Below, one piece after another: positions 1-13,230 of a DNA stretch of 20,754 nucleotides. Within the stretch, counting starts at the first letter, position 1; every line of letters starts with the position of its first letter. The stretch is from NCBI GenBank assembly GCA_001632435.1, contig KV424179.1, positions 1-20,754 of the forward strand, in the 5' to 3' direction. The notes beneath the pieces were generated by a model. It worked only from the letters and a program-made list of their open reading frames with translations, made no database searches and was not told the DNA's origin. The position numbers were made by a program, and so were the translations under genes. Source of the DNA: Calocera cornea HHB12733 (taxonomy: Eukaryota; Basidiomycota; Dacrymycetes; Dacrymycetales; Dacrymycetaceae).

Positions 1-161
1 TGGGCAGGGGCGAGGTCCGGCAGGGATTGGTCGTATCGAGCCGGGGGCGGGGACAGGGACTAGGCAGAGGGGAGACTGGGTAGATTGAGCTAGGCTAGGT
101 ACAGGGGAAGACAATGATGAGTTGACACGACAAGGAGACCTCGCTTGCAGCGGGTCTGTAC

Positions 162-437
162 TTATACTAGTGGGGCGGCTATGAGGTTCCGAAGCCCAAG
201 GCGGTGCATCGGAACCTGTCCCTGACAACTTGCATGCTCCTGGCTATTGTTTTGCCTCAGTATACTGCATCCGGAGGAGAAAAGACAGAAGAATCCAACC
301 TGGCAGTCGCACGTGCAGTCACACGCACAAGATTCGGCACCGCAGTGCGCCTCGACGGGGTTACCAGTACTGGCCTGGGGACAACATGTCAGTTCGGCTC
401 GTTCATCGAGCTTCCACGATAGGGGACGCACGATCAT
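162..437 (-). CDS. metallothionein A (mushroom type), possibly decayed at its 3' end
   Basis: Cysteine-rich metal-binding peptide, expected to chelate Cu(I) or other soft metals in the cytosol. Exon 1 is ATG ATC (437-432). Intron 1 is 431-375 (57 nt, GTGCGT donor, CTGAC branch site, CCCAG end). Exon 2 is 374-300. Intron 2 is 299-244 (56 nt, weaker GTTGGA donor, ending in TAG). Exon 3 starts at 243. Cysteines fall at residues 13, 18, 20, 22, 24, 26 and 31. The 13, 18, 20, 24, 26 and 31 positions match the two plus-strand siblings, but C22 is extra. Where both siblings have a final Cys at residue 33 this gene reads TTG (228-226), and the frame then stays open to the window edge. The frame that ends at 162 is one base off. 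It may be a variant metallothionein, a frameshifted copy or a sequence error. Intron positions and phases equal those of the siblings, so homology is firm while an intact product is not. Confidence 0.62.
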   Translation of the reverse strand: MIVRPLSWKLDERAELTCCPQASTGNPVEAHCGAESCACDCTCDCQVGFFCLFSSGCSILRQNNSQEHASCQGQVPMHRLGLRNLIAAPLV

Positions 438-523
438 TTTCTAAGTTGGGTCGGTCTCCTGTAGAGAGCAGATATGGAAAACAGGATCGATGTTTGTGGG
501 TGGGGAGGACGGGCATGGTAGCT

Positions 524-531
524 ATTTTATA
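524..531 (-). promoter_or_regulatory. TATA box of metallothionein A
   Basis: TATAAAAT on the minus strand, about 87 nt upstream of the ATG at 437. A TATA box lies at nearly the same distance in front of metallothionein C, which supports the very short first exon model. Confidence 0.5.
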
Positions 532-1503
532 TTCTGGAGGGGACAGGGCCAAATCCAATCGGGTCTACGGAACTGCCAACCGTAAGACAGAATGCCGCAC
601 ATGCTGCGGTTCGGAGATGTTCCGCGTTTGTGGCCGGTTCTATTTATAGACAGATATTGAAAGAGGCAAAGTAACTGACCAGGTTATACGCCGTAAATTC
701 CAAGCTGACTTGAGTTGTCAGACGCTGCTCAGTCGTGAAGCAGGTACAGTACTTATACCCAGACAGTATCACTATGGAAGGACAGGGCATTGACATCGAA
801 GTCTTCCGGAGATAGACCACCCTGAGAAGGATGAAACATGATAGAGTCGTTATTCCATAGTCCAGGGACAACTGTCGCCGTCAGCTGCTGTAAGTGAAGC
901 GAGGGGGACACGAGGTGCCGGTGCGGCCTCCGCGGGGGATCAACACGTTCGACGCGGGACAAGCGTGATTTCCCGGGCCCTTTGCGGGAATACACCATCC
1001 CGTCCGGTTGATACCTAGACTGCACTCTACCTCGCCACGTCTCCGTCCTCTTCTGACCCCTATCAGCTCGATCCGTGCATAGGTCAATGATCACAGGCGG
1101 CTGATTGCATGAGGCTTCTGCTCGTAGACGTCACACCACGTCGGGAATGCTGTGTGCCCTGCCCCATTGTCTCCCGGCGCTTGCACGGCCCACCAGCGCG
1201 TGTCTATCTCCACCTTCTCCCGGCGACCTCGCAGCCTCTCTCGCAGCCGCAACCCTCCATTACGCATCGTTGGTCGCCCCTCGGTGCGCCGACAGAGCAG
1301 TAACACGCGGCTAGTGATATACTTGGAGCGCACCGAGGCCGACTGCGCCCTAGCCGCTCTCTCCTGTGACTCATAGTCTTTCACGGTCAACCGCATATAA
1401 CACCCCTCGCTCGGATAGTAGCGCACCTGCTGCCTCTCTTTCAGCCAACCAGATCAGGGGTGCATCCGTCGCTGCCAGCTGAGAAGAGTGACCCAAGTCC
1501 AGC
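532..1503. other. intergenic stretch without a supportable gene
   Basis: Several short frames exist on both strands, but none shows a recognisable domain, a believable splice pattern or a signal peptide. It presumably holds the upstream region of metallothionein A and the promoter of the proline-rich frame that follows. Confidence 0.4.
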
Positions 1504-2121
1504 ATGTCGGTGCGCCCGACCTCCTCCCTTCGATAGGCGCTCGCTCACCTGTTTTCCTTACGCCCATCCTAGATCTCCGCTTGCACGCCTCGAGACCCGC
1601 ACGCCCCTCCGCCACCACCGCGCCGTCCTGCTGTGCCTCCCGCGCGTCCCCAGCCGCCCAATCCACGGCGTGACGCTCCCGCACCCAAGCTGGCGCCTGC
1701 TCCGTCCAAGCCCAAACCCGTACCCTCCACGCCGACACCGGCACCCTCGATACCTAAAGCACTCCCGGCCACTCCGAAGCGTCTCCCGACAGCCAAACGG
1801 GATCCGCACAAGCAGAGCTCGTACGACCCCAATTACCCGCCGCCACCGTACGCCGCTTCTGGTTCTCCCCCTCCTGGATCTCCTCCCACCAGCGCCACGC
1901 CGGCAGAGCCGAGGAACAGCATCGTCTACCCCGTGACCTCTGCACCGGTTCCACCACAGCCCGTACCGGAGAATCCTGGAAGGGCGAGGACGAAGCACCG
2001 GAAGGGAGACGGGTATGTGCTTGGGGGCACGGAGTGGAGGACGCCGTGGCGCGGAGCAAAGGCGTGGGACTGGCATGTCTGCGATACGGCGCCATGCCGT
2101 CAAGCACAAGAGACTAGATAA
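1504..2121 (+). CDS. proline-rich hypothetical protein
   Basis: The open frame 1573-2121 begins directly after a TAG and has no ATG of its own before a strongly Pro/Ala/Lys-rich run. A good 63-nt intron (1510-1572; GTGCGC donor, CTCAC branch site, pyrimidine tract, CCTAG end) would join it in phase 0 to a two-codon first exon ATG TCG at 1504-1509. This gives about 184 residues. The first about 140 are low-complexity Pro/Ala/Ser/Lys. The C-terminal 40 or so are different and contain repeated Trp (EWRTPW, WDWHVC) and a Cys pair, which looks like a small conserved tail or adaptor motif. I do not recognise the family. Tiny first exons are also seen in the neighbouring metallothioneins and in both halogenases, which makes the model plausible. 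The coding status is uncertain. Confidence 0.4.
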
Positions 2122-2550
2122 TGGGGAGTTCAGAGGCTTCTATTCCTGTATCGTTACGTCTCCTTCACGCACACTGCTCGTTTCACTTTCCATATGTATC
2201 ATTCGCAGATCAACAGGTACCGTTCTGAATTGAGGCTGTTACACACTCACCCGTAACACCACTTGCATTAAGTAGCATTTTCCACTGGTGGGTCTGTAGT
2301 TGGAGAAGGATAAGAGACGCGAGAGCACACCGCCGCGACGAGAATTGCTATAACCAAGTTCTCCACGTTCTTCTGCCGTCAAGGAGGCTCCAGAACAGTG
2401 GAATCAAGCTCCAACGCTAGTGGAGCACAAGCGCTGCTTCCCTTGTCGTCCTCTCGCAACCGTTGAGATAGCAGGTTTCGGTGTCTGCGGGTGATCAAGC
2501 AACTCCTTCCCTCCTCCGCACGCCAGACGCCAATAAACAGCAACAGCCAT
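2122..2550. other. intergenic region, probable metallothionein B promoter
   Basis: No convincing gene. A CTATAA lies about 200 nt before the metallothionein B start, too far to be assigned confidently as its TATA box. Confidence 0.35.
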
Positions 2551-2806
2551 ATGATGATCGTGAGTCCGCCTTCGTCGCCCGTTCCCTCGACAACAGATAG
2601 CAAACACCCCGCGCAGGCAGGCAGCATCCTCCACATCAACGAGAACTGCGGCAGTGGCCACTGCAACTGCACCGACCAGTGCGGATGCCAGGTACGTTCC
2701 ACCCTCCCCCCCGCTGTAGTAGACCAGCACCATGTAGAAGCTGAAACAAAGAGAACAGCCCGGGAAGTGCGAGTGCGGTCATCCCCATTTCCATACGGAC
2801 GGCTGA
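2551..2806 (+). CDS. metallothionein B (mushroom type)
   Basis: Small Cys-rich metal-binding peptide. Exon 1 is ATG ATG ATC (2551-2559). Intron 1 is 2560-2616 (57 nt, GTGAGT donor). Exon 2 is 2617-2691. Intron 2 is 2692-2758 (67 nt, GTACGT donor, CTGAA branch site, ACAG end). Exon 3 is 2759-2806, ending in TGA. The product is 43 residues, or 42 from the second ATG, which puts the first Cys at residue 13 as in the two siblings. The cysteine pattern is C-x4-C-x-C-x3-C-x-C-x4-C-x-C, identical to metallothionein C and of the kind known in small fungal copper metallothioneins such as that of Agaricus bisporus. A tail with three His (GHPHFHTDG) follows the last Cys and could add metal ligands; the siblings lack it. 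Alternative acceptors at 2620 or 2624 break the frame. Confidence 0.87.
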
Positions 2807-3157
2807 GAGTGATGGGGCGGCTTGCTGCCGACTGGGGTTGACGGACCTGGGGATATTCTGATTTGTGCAGCAAAGGCGTGTTGTACAGTAGTGTAGCACC
2901 ATGCCATTAAAACGACTGAAAACGCAAGAATCACCTGGAGACAGGATAGCCGGATCGGGTACTCGTACAGTAAATCCATTTGCGTGGTTGACCGGCAAGA
3001 AGTAAGAACAGCACCAATCAGGACCGAGAACTTTGCGGAACAGCCGACTCATCGAATAAGGCTCAACAGGGCAATCTAAGCGCCCGCCAATCACGTTCCA
3101 CCAGAAAGGACCAGAAATTCAATGGGCCCACTTAAGAACACTGAATTGCCCCAAATA
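2807..3157. other. intergenic region between metallothioneins B and C
   Basis: No gene seen. It should contain the 3' end of metallothionein B and distal promoter sequence of metallothionein C. Confidence 0.35.
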
Positions 3158-3172
3158 GGGGCTGGCAGCCCC
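3158..3172. promoter_or_regulatory. perfect inverted repeat upstream of metallothionein C
   Basis: GGGGCTG-G-CAGCCCC is a 7-bp inverted repeat around one central base, about 80 nt upstream of the TATA box of metallothionein C. Its position suggests a dimeric regulator site, possibly metal responsive. No specific factor can be assigned from sequence alone. Confidence 0.35.
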
Positions 3173-3252
3173 GTGCCTACCGGAATCATATGACGCTCCG
3201 AGGGTGGCCGACCCGGCTGACGGCGACTCGCCACTCCACCCCCGGGCAGGCC

Positions 3253-3261
3253 TATATATAT
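3253..3261 (+). promoter_or_regulatory. TATA box of metallothionein C
   Basis: TATATATAT, about 90 nt before the ATG at 3349, followed by a CT-rich stretch typical of fungal transcription start regions. Confidence 0.65.
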
Positions 3262-3348
3262 GCTCGCACGGTCGCGAGGGGGCGTGCTCAGTGTCTGTCC
3301 CTGCCCCTCTCTCCAGACCGCTATACTCAAGACTATCAACCGACCACA

Positions 3349-3590
3349 ATGGCTGTGAGTGGTTCTTTCTCCGCTCTGGGCCGGGATGGTTCGCTGGATG
3401 GATGGGTGCTGATGAGTGTTCGACAGGCTGCTGATATCACCTTCTCCAACGCCCACTGCGGCAACGACTCGTGCAAATGCGGTGATGCCTGCGGGTGCGC
3501 GGTGCGTGCTTCCTCCCTCCCTCCCTCCACCTCCGAGCTCCTTTCTCATGTATACCTCAGGCCGGCCAGTGCAACTGCGGCAAGAAGTGA
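3349..3590 (+). CDS. metallothionein C (mushroom type)
   Basis: Small Cys-rich peptide of 36 residues, expected to bind copper or related ions in the cytosol. Exon 1 is ATG GCT (3349-3354). Intron 1 is 3355-3426 (72 nt, GTGAGT donor, CGACAG end). Exon 2 is 3427-3501. Intron 2 is 3502-3560 (59 nt, GTGCGT donor, CTCAG end). Exon 3 is 3561-3590. All introns are phase 0. Seven cysteines at 13, 18, 20, 24, 26, 31 and 33 form C-x4-C-x-C-x3-C-x-C-x4-C-x-C, and the protein ends CNCGKK. There is no signal peptide and no aromatic residue except Phe8. The clear TATA box and pyrimidine-rich leader fit a strongly inducible gene. This is the best preserved of the three copies. Confidence 0.93.
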
Positions 3591-3858
3591 ACGGCCGGTA
3601 CGACCCGAGCCTGAACCCAGGAGTCGATGAAGATTGATTGATTGGCGTTGTGACTGAACAGACTGGTTGATGGGGAATTGTACCAAATCGAAATATGAAT
3701 CGAAAGTATATGCTGTGAACTGCGCGAGGGCCGTGATTGGTGATACCTCCCACCCATCCTTGGGAGCAGAGTTCCATGGGATTCTGCGTGCTTCTGTTGA
3801 GCGAGGAGCCGCTTGGCTCGTACTGCGTGTTCATTAGCGTGATACTCACTTGATCGGA

Positions 3859-5868
3859 CTACCTCCTCCTCCCACCACCTCCTCCGCCCCTACCTCCCCC
3901 ACCTCTGTCACCCCCACCCCCGCCCCTCCCCCTCCGCTCATCCCTCCTCTCCTCCTTAGCCCACCTCGCCCTCGCCCTCGGGTCAATAACCTCATAGTCC
4001 GCCTCAGCCCTCCTCGTCTCCTCCTCGCCCCCCTTCTCGAAATGCAGCGCATGCCCAAGCCAGTCCCGGTCCGTGTCCATCTCCTCCCCCGGGTCTTCCT
4101 CCCCTTCTGGCACTCCCTCCTCCACAGCGCGGTCCCCGTCGGCGGCGCCGTCCCCCGCACGCTCAGCAGACGGCGGCGGCGGCGAATCGTCGTTAGTAGG
4201 CATAAACCCATGAAGCCGGTTCTGGAAGCTCCGGAGCTGGCTCATGATCCCGTCCTCCTCCCTCCGTCCCTTCCCGCGCGCCTTCACCGTCAGACCTCCC
4301 TTTCCCCGGTGGGCTTCGTACTTTGCCAGTTCCTGCTCGAGCGCCGATGGGCCCTTGGGCTTCTTCTGCGAAGTGGAGGAGGGCGAGCGGGAGCGCTTGC
4401 GCGTGAGGGACTTGACAGAGGACTCGAGGGCGCGGAGCGAGGCTTCGCGCGCTTCCCTGCACGCACATGCAGATCAGCAAGTACATCCATTGCCTAACGA
4501 AGAGCATGCATGCACACCTCTCCGCAGCCTGCTCCTTGGCATGCTTAGCCCGGATGTTCAGCACATCTACATCCTCCTCGTCCTCCTCCTTGTCCTTCTT
4601 CGACTTCTTTGGCCGGTTGGACTTGTCCACTGCCTCCGTCGGTGCTGGGGCAGCTTTTGGTTTTAGTTTTGAAGGATCGGACGGGGCGGAGCCGGCGATC
4701 ACGGCTGTCTGCTGGGCTGTTGTGGGGTCTTCGACGACTGTTCTATGTCATCAGTACATGTATATACAAGACGAGATTTGGACGCGCGTACGATCTGGCC
4801 GGACAATCGCCTTCTTCTTAAATGTCGGCGCCTCCTCGACCTCCGCATCAGCGCCAAACGACAGCAGCTTCACATCCCTGTCCGCGCATCAGCCCACCCC
4901 CCTCACCCAAAATGCAGAAAGTCCCAAAGAAAAGCACGCACTTCTTCGCCCCCCTCCTCCTCTCCCCCTCCTCCCGCTTCCTCGCCCCCTCCGCCCTCGC
5001 GCGCGCCTGCGCCTCCCGCTCGGCCGCAGTGATGCGCGGGACGATATCCTCGAATGGGTTGTCAAGCACGCGGATGGTGTTTATCTTGGGCGGGTAGGTG
5101 GGCCGGCCCGAGCTGTCGATCTCGAGTTGGCCAATTTTGAGCACATCTGGGCGCGGGGGTTAGGGGTGGTGGGACAGCGGGAGGGAAGGGAGGGAAAGGA
5201 AAGATGGCGTACTGTAGATCGTATCCCCCACCACGCGCCCGAAGAGCGTGTTCTTGTTCTGCAGCTCATCGGCGCGGTCTAAACATCATCAGATTCTGAT
5301 CAGGATATTACGGGGAGACGGCATACCGAGCGTGATGAAGAACTGTGAGTCATTCTTGTCCTTCTCGTCCCCCCCTGCACATCCCACCAGGCCACGATGC
5401 GTCCATCGTAGTCGCGGGTGAGGCTCGCTCTCGAAGGGTTCTGGTAGCGGAATGAGTTTTATGCTCCTTGTGGCTAGAGTGTAGGCGCACCTCCGTAGAA
5501 CGATTCGCCCCCGTTGCCCGTTCCTGTTCGGTCGCCGGTCTGGACAAGGAACCCAGGTACGACTCTGCAGGTGCTCGTCAGTATGCGTGTCTTAGAGCGT
5601 AACCTCATACACACCGATGGAAGATCACGCCGTCGTAGTACCCTTCTAGCGCAAGTGCGATGAGGTTGCGGCATGCTTTCGGGCATTCCTGAGTGCAGGT
5701 CAGACTGCTGTTCAACAGGCAAGCGCGAAGCGACGCGCCTTCGACCACAGCTCGATCTACGGACAACAATGAGCGATGTTTCTCCCATAAGTCCGAAGGT
5801 CTAACCTCAATGTCCCCTACGGTGGTATCGAGGAGGACACGTCCATTGGGGGGCAGAAGGGAGGACAT
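3859..5868 (-). CDS. CWC27: CWC27, spliceosomal cyclophilin-type protein
   Basis: Peptidyl-prolyl isomerase-fold subunit of the activated spliceosome. Ten exons: 5868-5806, 5756-5739, 5688-5615, 5564-5491, 5440-5327, 5278-5213, 5146-4942, 4877-4792, 4737-4518, 4456-3859. They sum to 1518 nt, or 505 residues, close to human and yeast-type CWC27. The cyclophilin domain covers roughly residues 1-175 and shows the RVVPGFLVQTGD and GGESFYG motifs and SQFFITL. At the position of the catalytic-pocket Trp of cyclophilin A the sequence reads ADELQNK, so Glu replaces Trp, as expected for CWC27, which is regarded as inactive. Then come an acidic/Lys-rich linker, the conserved LEQELAKYEAHRGKG and LHGFMP stretch, an acidic segment and a Gly/Arg-rich C-terminus. 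Exon 2 is an 18-nt microexon whose downstream intron appears to start with GC. Confidence 0.96.
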
Positions 5869-6343
5869 GGTGCAGCTGTGAGGAAGGGGAGAGCGAACAA
5901 GCGCTCGGATGGCGAAAGGGACTGTCGGCGTTTGTGCGTGTATTCGGCGTTAGAGGGGTCCCGTGGGCTACTCACGCTCGCTCCAAATGCATCCTTTGTC
6001 ACCTGCTCCGGGACAATCACCAATATTGTTCGCCCTCTGCTCCCCTGATACTTCCGGCCCATTGTCACCCGCAGGCAGGCCCTCCCTTATGGCGTCGCAT
6101 TCACTACGCCAGGTCGGACGGCCATCACCGATCGGATCAATCAGTCCATGCAGCGGACCCCATACAAACAGGGCGAGTTGGGTCCGGAGGAGTGGGCATG
6201 CGTTTCACACCTGGTGATCGGGGACAAAGAGCGGACTAAGGCAGCATCAGCCCAGTCATACATAAGGATACACCATCCTCAGGCGATGGACCTGGAGACA
6301 GAGTGCCGCACTCTGTGTACTCGACTCACCGGATAGAACCGCG
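5869..6343. other. divergent intergenic region between CWC27 and halogenase 1
   Basis: No gene supported; short frames lack domains and splice logic. It must serve as promoter for both flanking genes. A weak TATA-like ATACATAA lies roughly 85 nt before the halogenase start. Confidence 0.4.
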
Positions 6344-8219
<1,876 letters not shown>

Positions 8220-8584
8220 AGTAAAGGGCTGCTGAGCTCAGTGTTGTCAAATTGAGAGGTTGATGTGATTGTGCTGTGGCGCCAACGAAGCCGCCATCGG
8301 ATATTTTACGAAGACGAGGGCCTAGTGCAACGCTGTCTTCCCCTCCTGCCACCGTCTTCGTGTCACTCTCGTCAATAGACATCGACTGCAGCCTCAGATA
8401 TGGCACGATGCGTAAACGGTGTGCACCACGAGGTGGCAGCTGCCAGCATATGGAGCGGATAATGCCTCCACCAATGGCACAGTGAAGGAGGAAGCAAGTC
8501 GGCATTCGGCCCACCGGCGCAGCTCGGAGCGCACCCCGCCCGACCGGTCGTTCCCCAACATCTCCAACTACATACCGTACGACC
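8220..8584. other. intergenic region between halogenase 1 and the dehydratase-like gene
   Basis: No gene seen. It should hold the 3' UTR of the halogenase and the promoter of the next gene; no clear TATA box was found. Confidence 0.4.
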
Positions 8585-10019
8585 ATGACTCTGCCTCAAC
8601 AAGCACCCGTGTTCAAGCCGTTCTATGCGTACCCGTCGAAGCAGCAGCTGTGTGATGCGTACGTCGGCCTGCCCGTGGATGGGCTTCGGACGCCGGCGTT
8701 CATCGTCGACCGCACGATCTTCGCCCAGAATTGTGCGCTGATGCACAAGGGAGTTCTCGAAGGGTGGAAGGCGAACTTCAGGGGACATGTGAAGACACAT
8801 AAAGTGCGTGCTTTTGATGCGATCGACGACCTCGCTCTGATCGCGGTCGACAGACCGTGGAGGGAACCAAGTTGATGATGAAGAGCACGGAGGGGACCAC
8901 TCATGCGGTCATCGTCTCGACGGTTGCAGAGGCATGGGGCCTCATCAACGGCGGACTTATAGCAGATGGGACTGTCAAGGATGTACGCCTCTACCGCGTC
9001 CATTGTTTGACCTGCTTCTGATCTCGAATAGGTCCTGTACGGCCTACCGATCGCTTTGACGAAACTCGACGACTTGTCCGCGGTGAAGACTGAGCTGGAG
9101 AAGCATGGCGCGGTCCTGCGCCTCATGATCGATCACGAAGCGCAGGTAAAGGGGCTGGAGGAGTACATGGGGACGAAGGGGGTGAAAGGCTGGAACGGGT
9201 TCATCAAGGTGGATGCCGGCAACCAGTGCGCCCAATGCTCCTTGCATAAGATCCTACTACTCGTGCTGACCCATACTTAGCCGTGCCGGTCTCGTTCCAA
9301 GCGCTCCCTCTCTCCCCTCACTCATCAAGACCATCATCGCCTCCCCTGCTTTGGACCTCTATGGATTCTACTGCCACGCCGGCCATTCCTACTCGTCCAC
9401 CTCCCTCGAGGCAGCCTCCGCCAAGCTCAAGGAAGAGCTCGACGCCGCCAACGAAGCTTGCACCCTTGCACTGTCACTCTCTCCAACTCCCCCACCTGTG
9501 CCGTACGCCATCTCGGTCGGATCGACCCCGACAGCGCATGCTGCCAGCTTGAACCCGCAGTCGTTCGACCTGAAGGGCAAGCTCGAGATCCACGCGGGCA
9601 ACTACCCGTTCCTCGACCTCCAGCAGCTCGCCACGACCCTCGTCGGTAACGAGCGCATTGCGGCAACAGTCTTAACCACCGTAATCTCGTCGTACCCCGA
9701 TCGGGATGGCGGCGAAGGTATGTGCGACGCCGGCGCGCTCGCGATGTCCAAGGATCGCGGGCCGATCCCAGGGTTCGGCGACGTCGTCACGCCTGGATGG
9801 GAGAACTGGCGACTGGGCCGCATCAGCCAAGAACATGGCGTTTTCACCCGGGTCGAGGGAAAGACGGGCAAGGAGCTGGTTGTAGGCTCGATGCTGCAGG
9901 TCGTTGGCCAGCATTCGTGCTTGACCAGCGCCTGCTTCCCATGGTACTACATCGTGGACTCGAGCGAGGGTGATGGAAAGACGGTCGTCGATGTGTGGGT
10001 ACCTTGGAGAGCCTGGTGA
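8585..10019 (+). CDS. D-serine dehydratase-like PLP enzyme (fold type III)
   Basis: Member of the eukaryotic D-serine dehydratase / D-threonine aldolase group, which acts on D-amino acids with PLP and a metal. Exons: 8585-8803, 8854-8982, 9032-9225, 9281-10019. Total 1281 nt, 426 residues, nearly the length of yeast Dsd1. The HVKTHK motif at residues 68-73 carries the PLP lysine (first Lys, residue 70) in the alanine-racemase-type N-terminal barrel. The C-terminal domain has PGWENWRLGRI, GSMLQVVGQHSC and WYY. The His392-Ser-Cys394 pair matches the zinc ligands of D-serine dehydratase rather than the His-Cys-Asp seen in D-threonine aldolases. It lies between two halogenase genes, and a broken second copy of its 3' end sits at 13.2-13.5 kb. 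It could degrade D-serine, or act on a related beta-hydroxy amino acid in a pathway with the halogenases. Confidence 0.94.
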
Positions 10020-10419
10020 AGTAACGTTTGTATCAATTGTCCGATATGGGTTGAATGATGTATCCTTGAAGAATGAAGCAGAATGAATATGTCACACACT
10101 CGGATTGGATTTTTGGATTCTCTCGATTTCAAAAACACATCGACCCTGAGGTTCTTCACAGGAGGCCGTGGGCGGCATATTAGAAGACTCTATCGCCTTC
10201 TCAATTCCCGCCGGTATATCACTTTGGATTTGAGGAGGTGAGCAGATGGAAGTCCGGGGATTGCCTGCGTCATATCCAAGGCTCTGCCCAGAGCTGTGTT
10301 TAGGAAAGCAGCTCAAGAACGAGTGGTCAAATGCAGCATGCGACCGTCTGCTGCGTTCCCTCCACCACAGAAGACAATGTGAAACCTCTACCTTACTCGG
10401 TCGGAACTGTCTATTGTAT
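10020..10419. other. convergent intergenic region
   Basis: The dehydratase-like gene and halogenase 2 end towards each other here. No gene or recognisable RNA seen; it presumably holds the two 3' UTRs. Confidence 0.4.
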
Positions 10420-12331
<1,912 letters not shown>

Positions 12332-12949
12332 AGGGTTGAGTCTGTGTTGTCGAACAGCCAAAGCACTTGTTCTTGCGAGCCCATGTCTTATATACGTATG
12401 TTCAGTGCCAGCGAGAACTGATCCACTCCTTGTCTCACTTGACGGAGGTGACTTTTTGAAGACTCATCTCCGGGGCAGTCGTTTCACGGAAGTCCACGTA
12501 ACGCAGTGCACGCTAGGAGATTGCAACCGCGAGGAAGGGCCGACAGTCAGCCGAAGCTAAGCACAGCGCACACGAGCAAACATGGAAACCGGATTACTCA
12601 TTTGCACGGAAAGATTGGCGCCTCCAGTTTGTCATGGAGCCGGAAAGTCTGCTGTTAAATCAACCCAGGATATGTTACTCTTCTGCGAACACACAATAGA
12701 CTCGGTACATGTGTACGTATACCGTGAGATGAACCTTCGATTACTTTTTAAATATAGCTTTGATCGGGCGTCAGGTGGGCCGGCACCGGCTACACGTGCA
12801 CTGTGATGCTTTCTTAGATGAGAATTTCTTAGGTGGGTCCGCATCGGCGAGATGACAACGCGCACATAACCGGACCGGCGACTCCTATCTTCATTGATGT
12901 ACGTCCAGTCAGGCACAGTCGGAGTGTGAATGGTAATGATGGACACGCG
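12332..12949. other. upstream region of halogenase 2
   Basis: Contains the halogenase 2 promoter and no supportable gene. A second AT-rich, TATA-like patch (TTTAAATATA) lies near 12747-12756. Confidence 0.4.
12387..12394 (-). promoter_or_regulatory. TATA box of halogenase 2
   Basis: TATATAAG on the minus strand, 56 nt before the ATG at 12331. It supports the very short first exon. Confidence 0.6.
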
Positions 12950-13138
12950 ATGTCCTCCTATTCTTATTCCCGACCGAGTCGCTTCCTATTCTTGCCTCTG
13001 TTCCTGGCCGGCCTCAGCACCCTTGCGAACCCTGTGAGGGCACACGGTTGGTTGCTGGCAATATACTTCCCCTACTGGGCCCGCTTCACCGACCTAGTCA
13101 CGATGTCCACAATGCTCAAGAAAGTAAAAGGCTTGTGA
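12950..13138 (+). CDS. short orphan frame with a signal peptide, possibly a gene fragment
   Basis: ATG at 12950 opens a 62-residue frame. Its start is a classic secretory signal: a basic/Ser-rich N-region (MSSYSYSRPSRF), a hydrophobic core (LFLPLFLAGLSTLA) and a probable cleavage after VRA, leaving HGW as the mature N-terminus. A mature N-terminal His is the copper-brace feature of fungal lytic polysaccharide monooxygenases, but the residues after it do not resemble one I recognise. No convincing downstream exons are seen before the dehydratase relic begins. This is either a remnant of a secreted protein gene or a small secreted peptide. Confidence 0.25.
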   Translation: MSSYSYSRPSRFLFLPLFLAGLSTLANPVRAHGWLLAIYFPYWARFTDLVTMSTMLKKVKGL

Positions 13139-13230
13139 CATCAATCCGATACGGACTTAGCCAGGGTCATGATGCTTTCATTCATACAATCCACATCTTG
13201 CCAGTGAATATGGGGTGCCGCGCGCCGAAT

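Noticed and set aside
1633..2121. Proline-rich frame starting at a GTG
   Set aside because: Nuclear genes start with ATG; the frame begins right after an acceptor-like CCTAG, so a spliced ATG at 1504 is the better model.
3850..4497. Plus-strand Pro/Arg-rich frame opposite CWC27
   Set aside because: Antisense of the acidic and Gly-rich CWC27 tail; composition artefact.
5733..5738. Canonical GT donor for CWC27 intron 2 at 5734-5733
   Set aside because: It would add four bases to the microexon and put the conserved ECPKACRN block out of frame.
8585..10019. D-threonine aldolase
   Set aside because: The metal-site motif is His-Ser-Cys, as in zinc-dependent D-serine dehydratase, rather than His-Cys-Asp.
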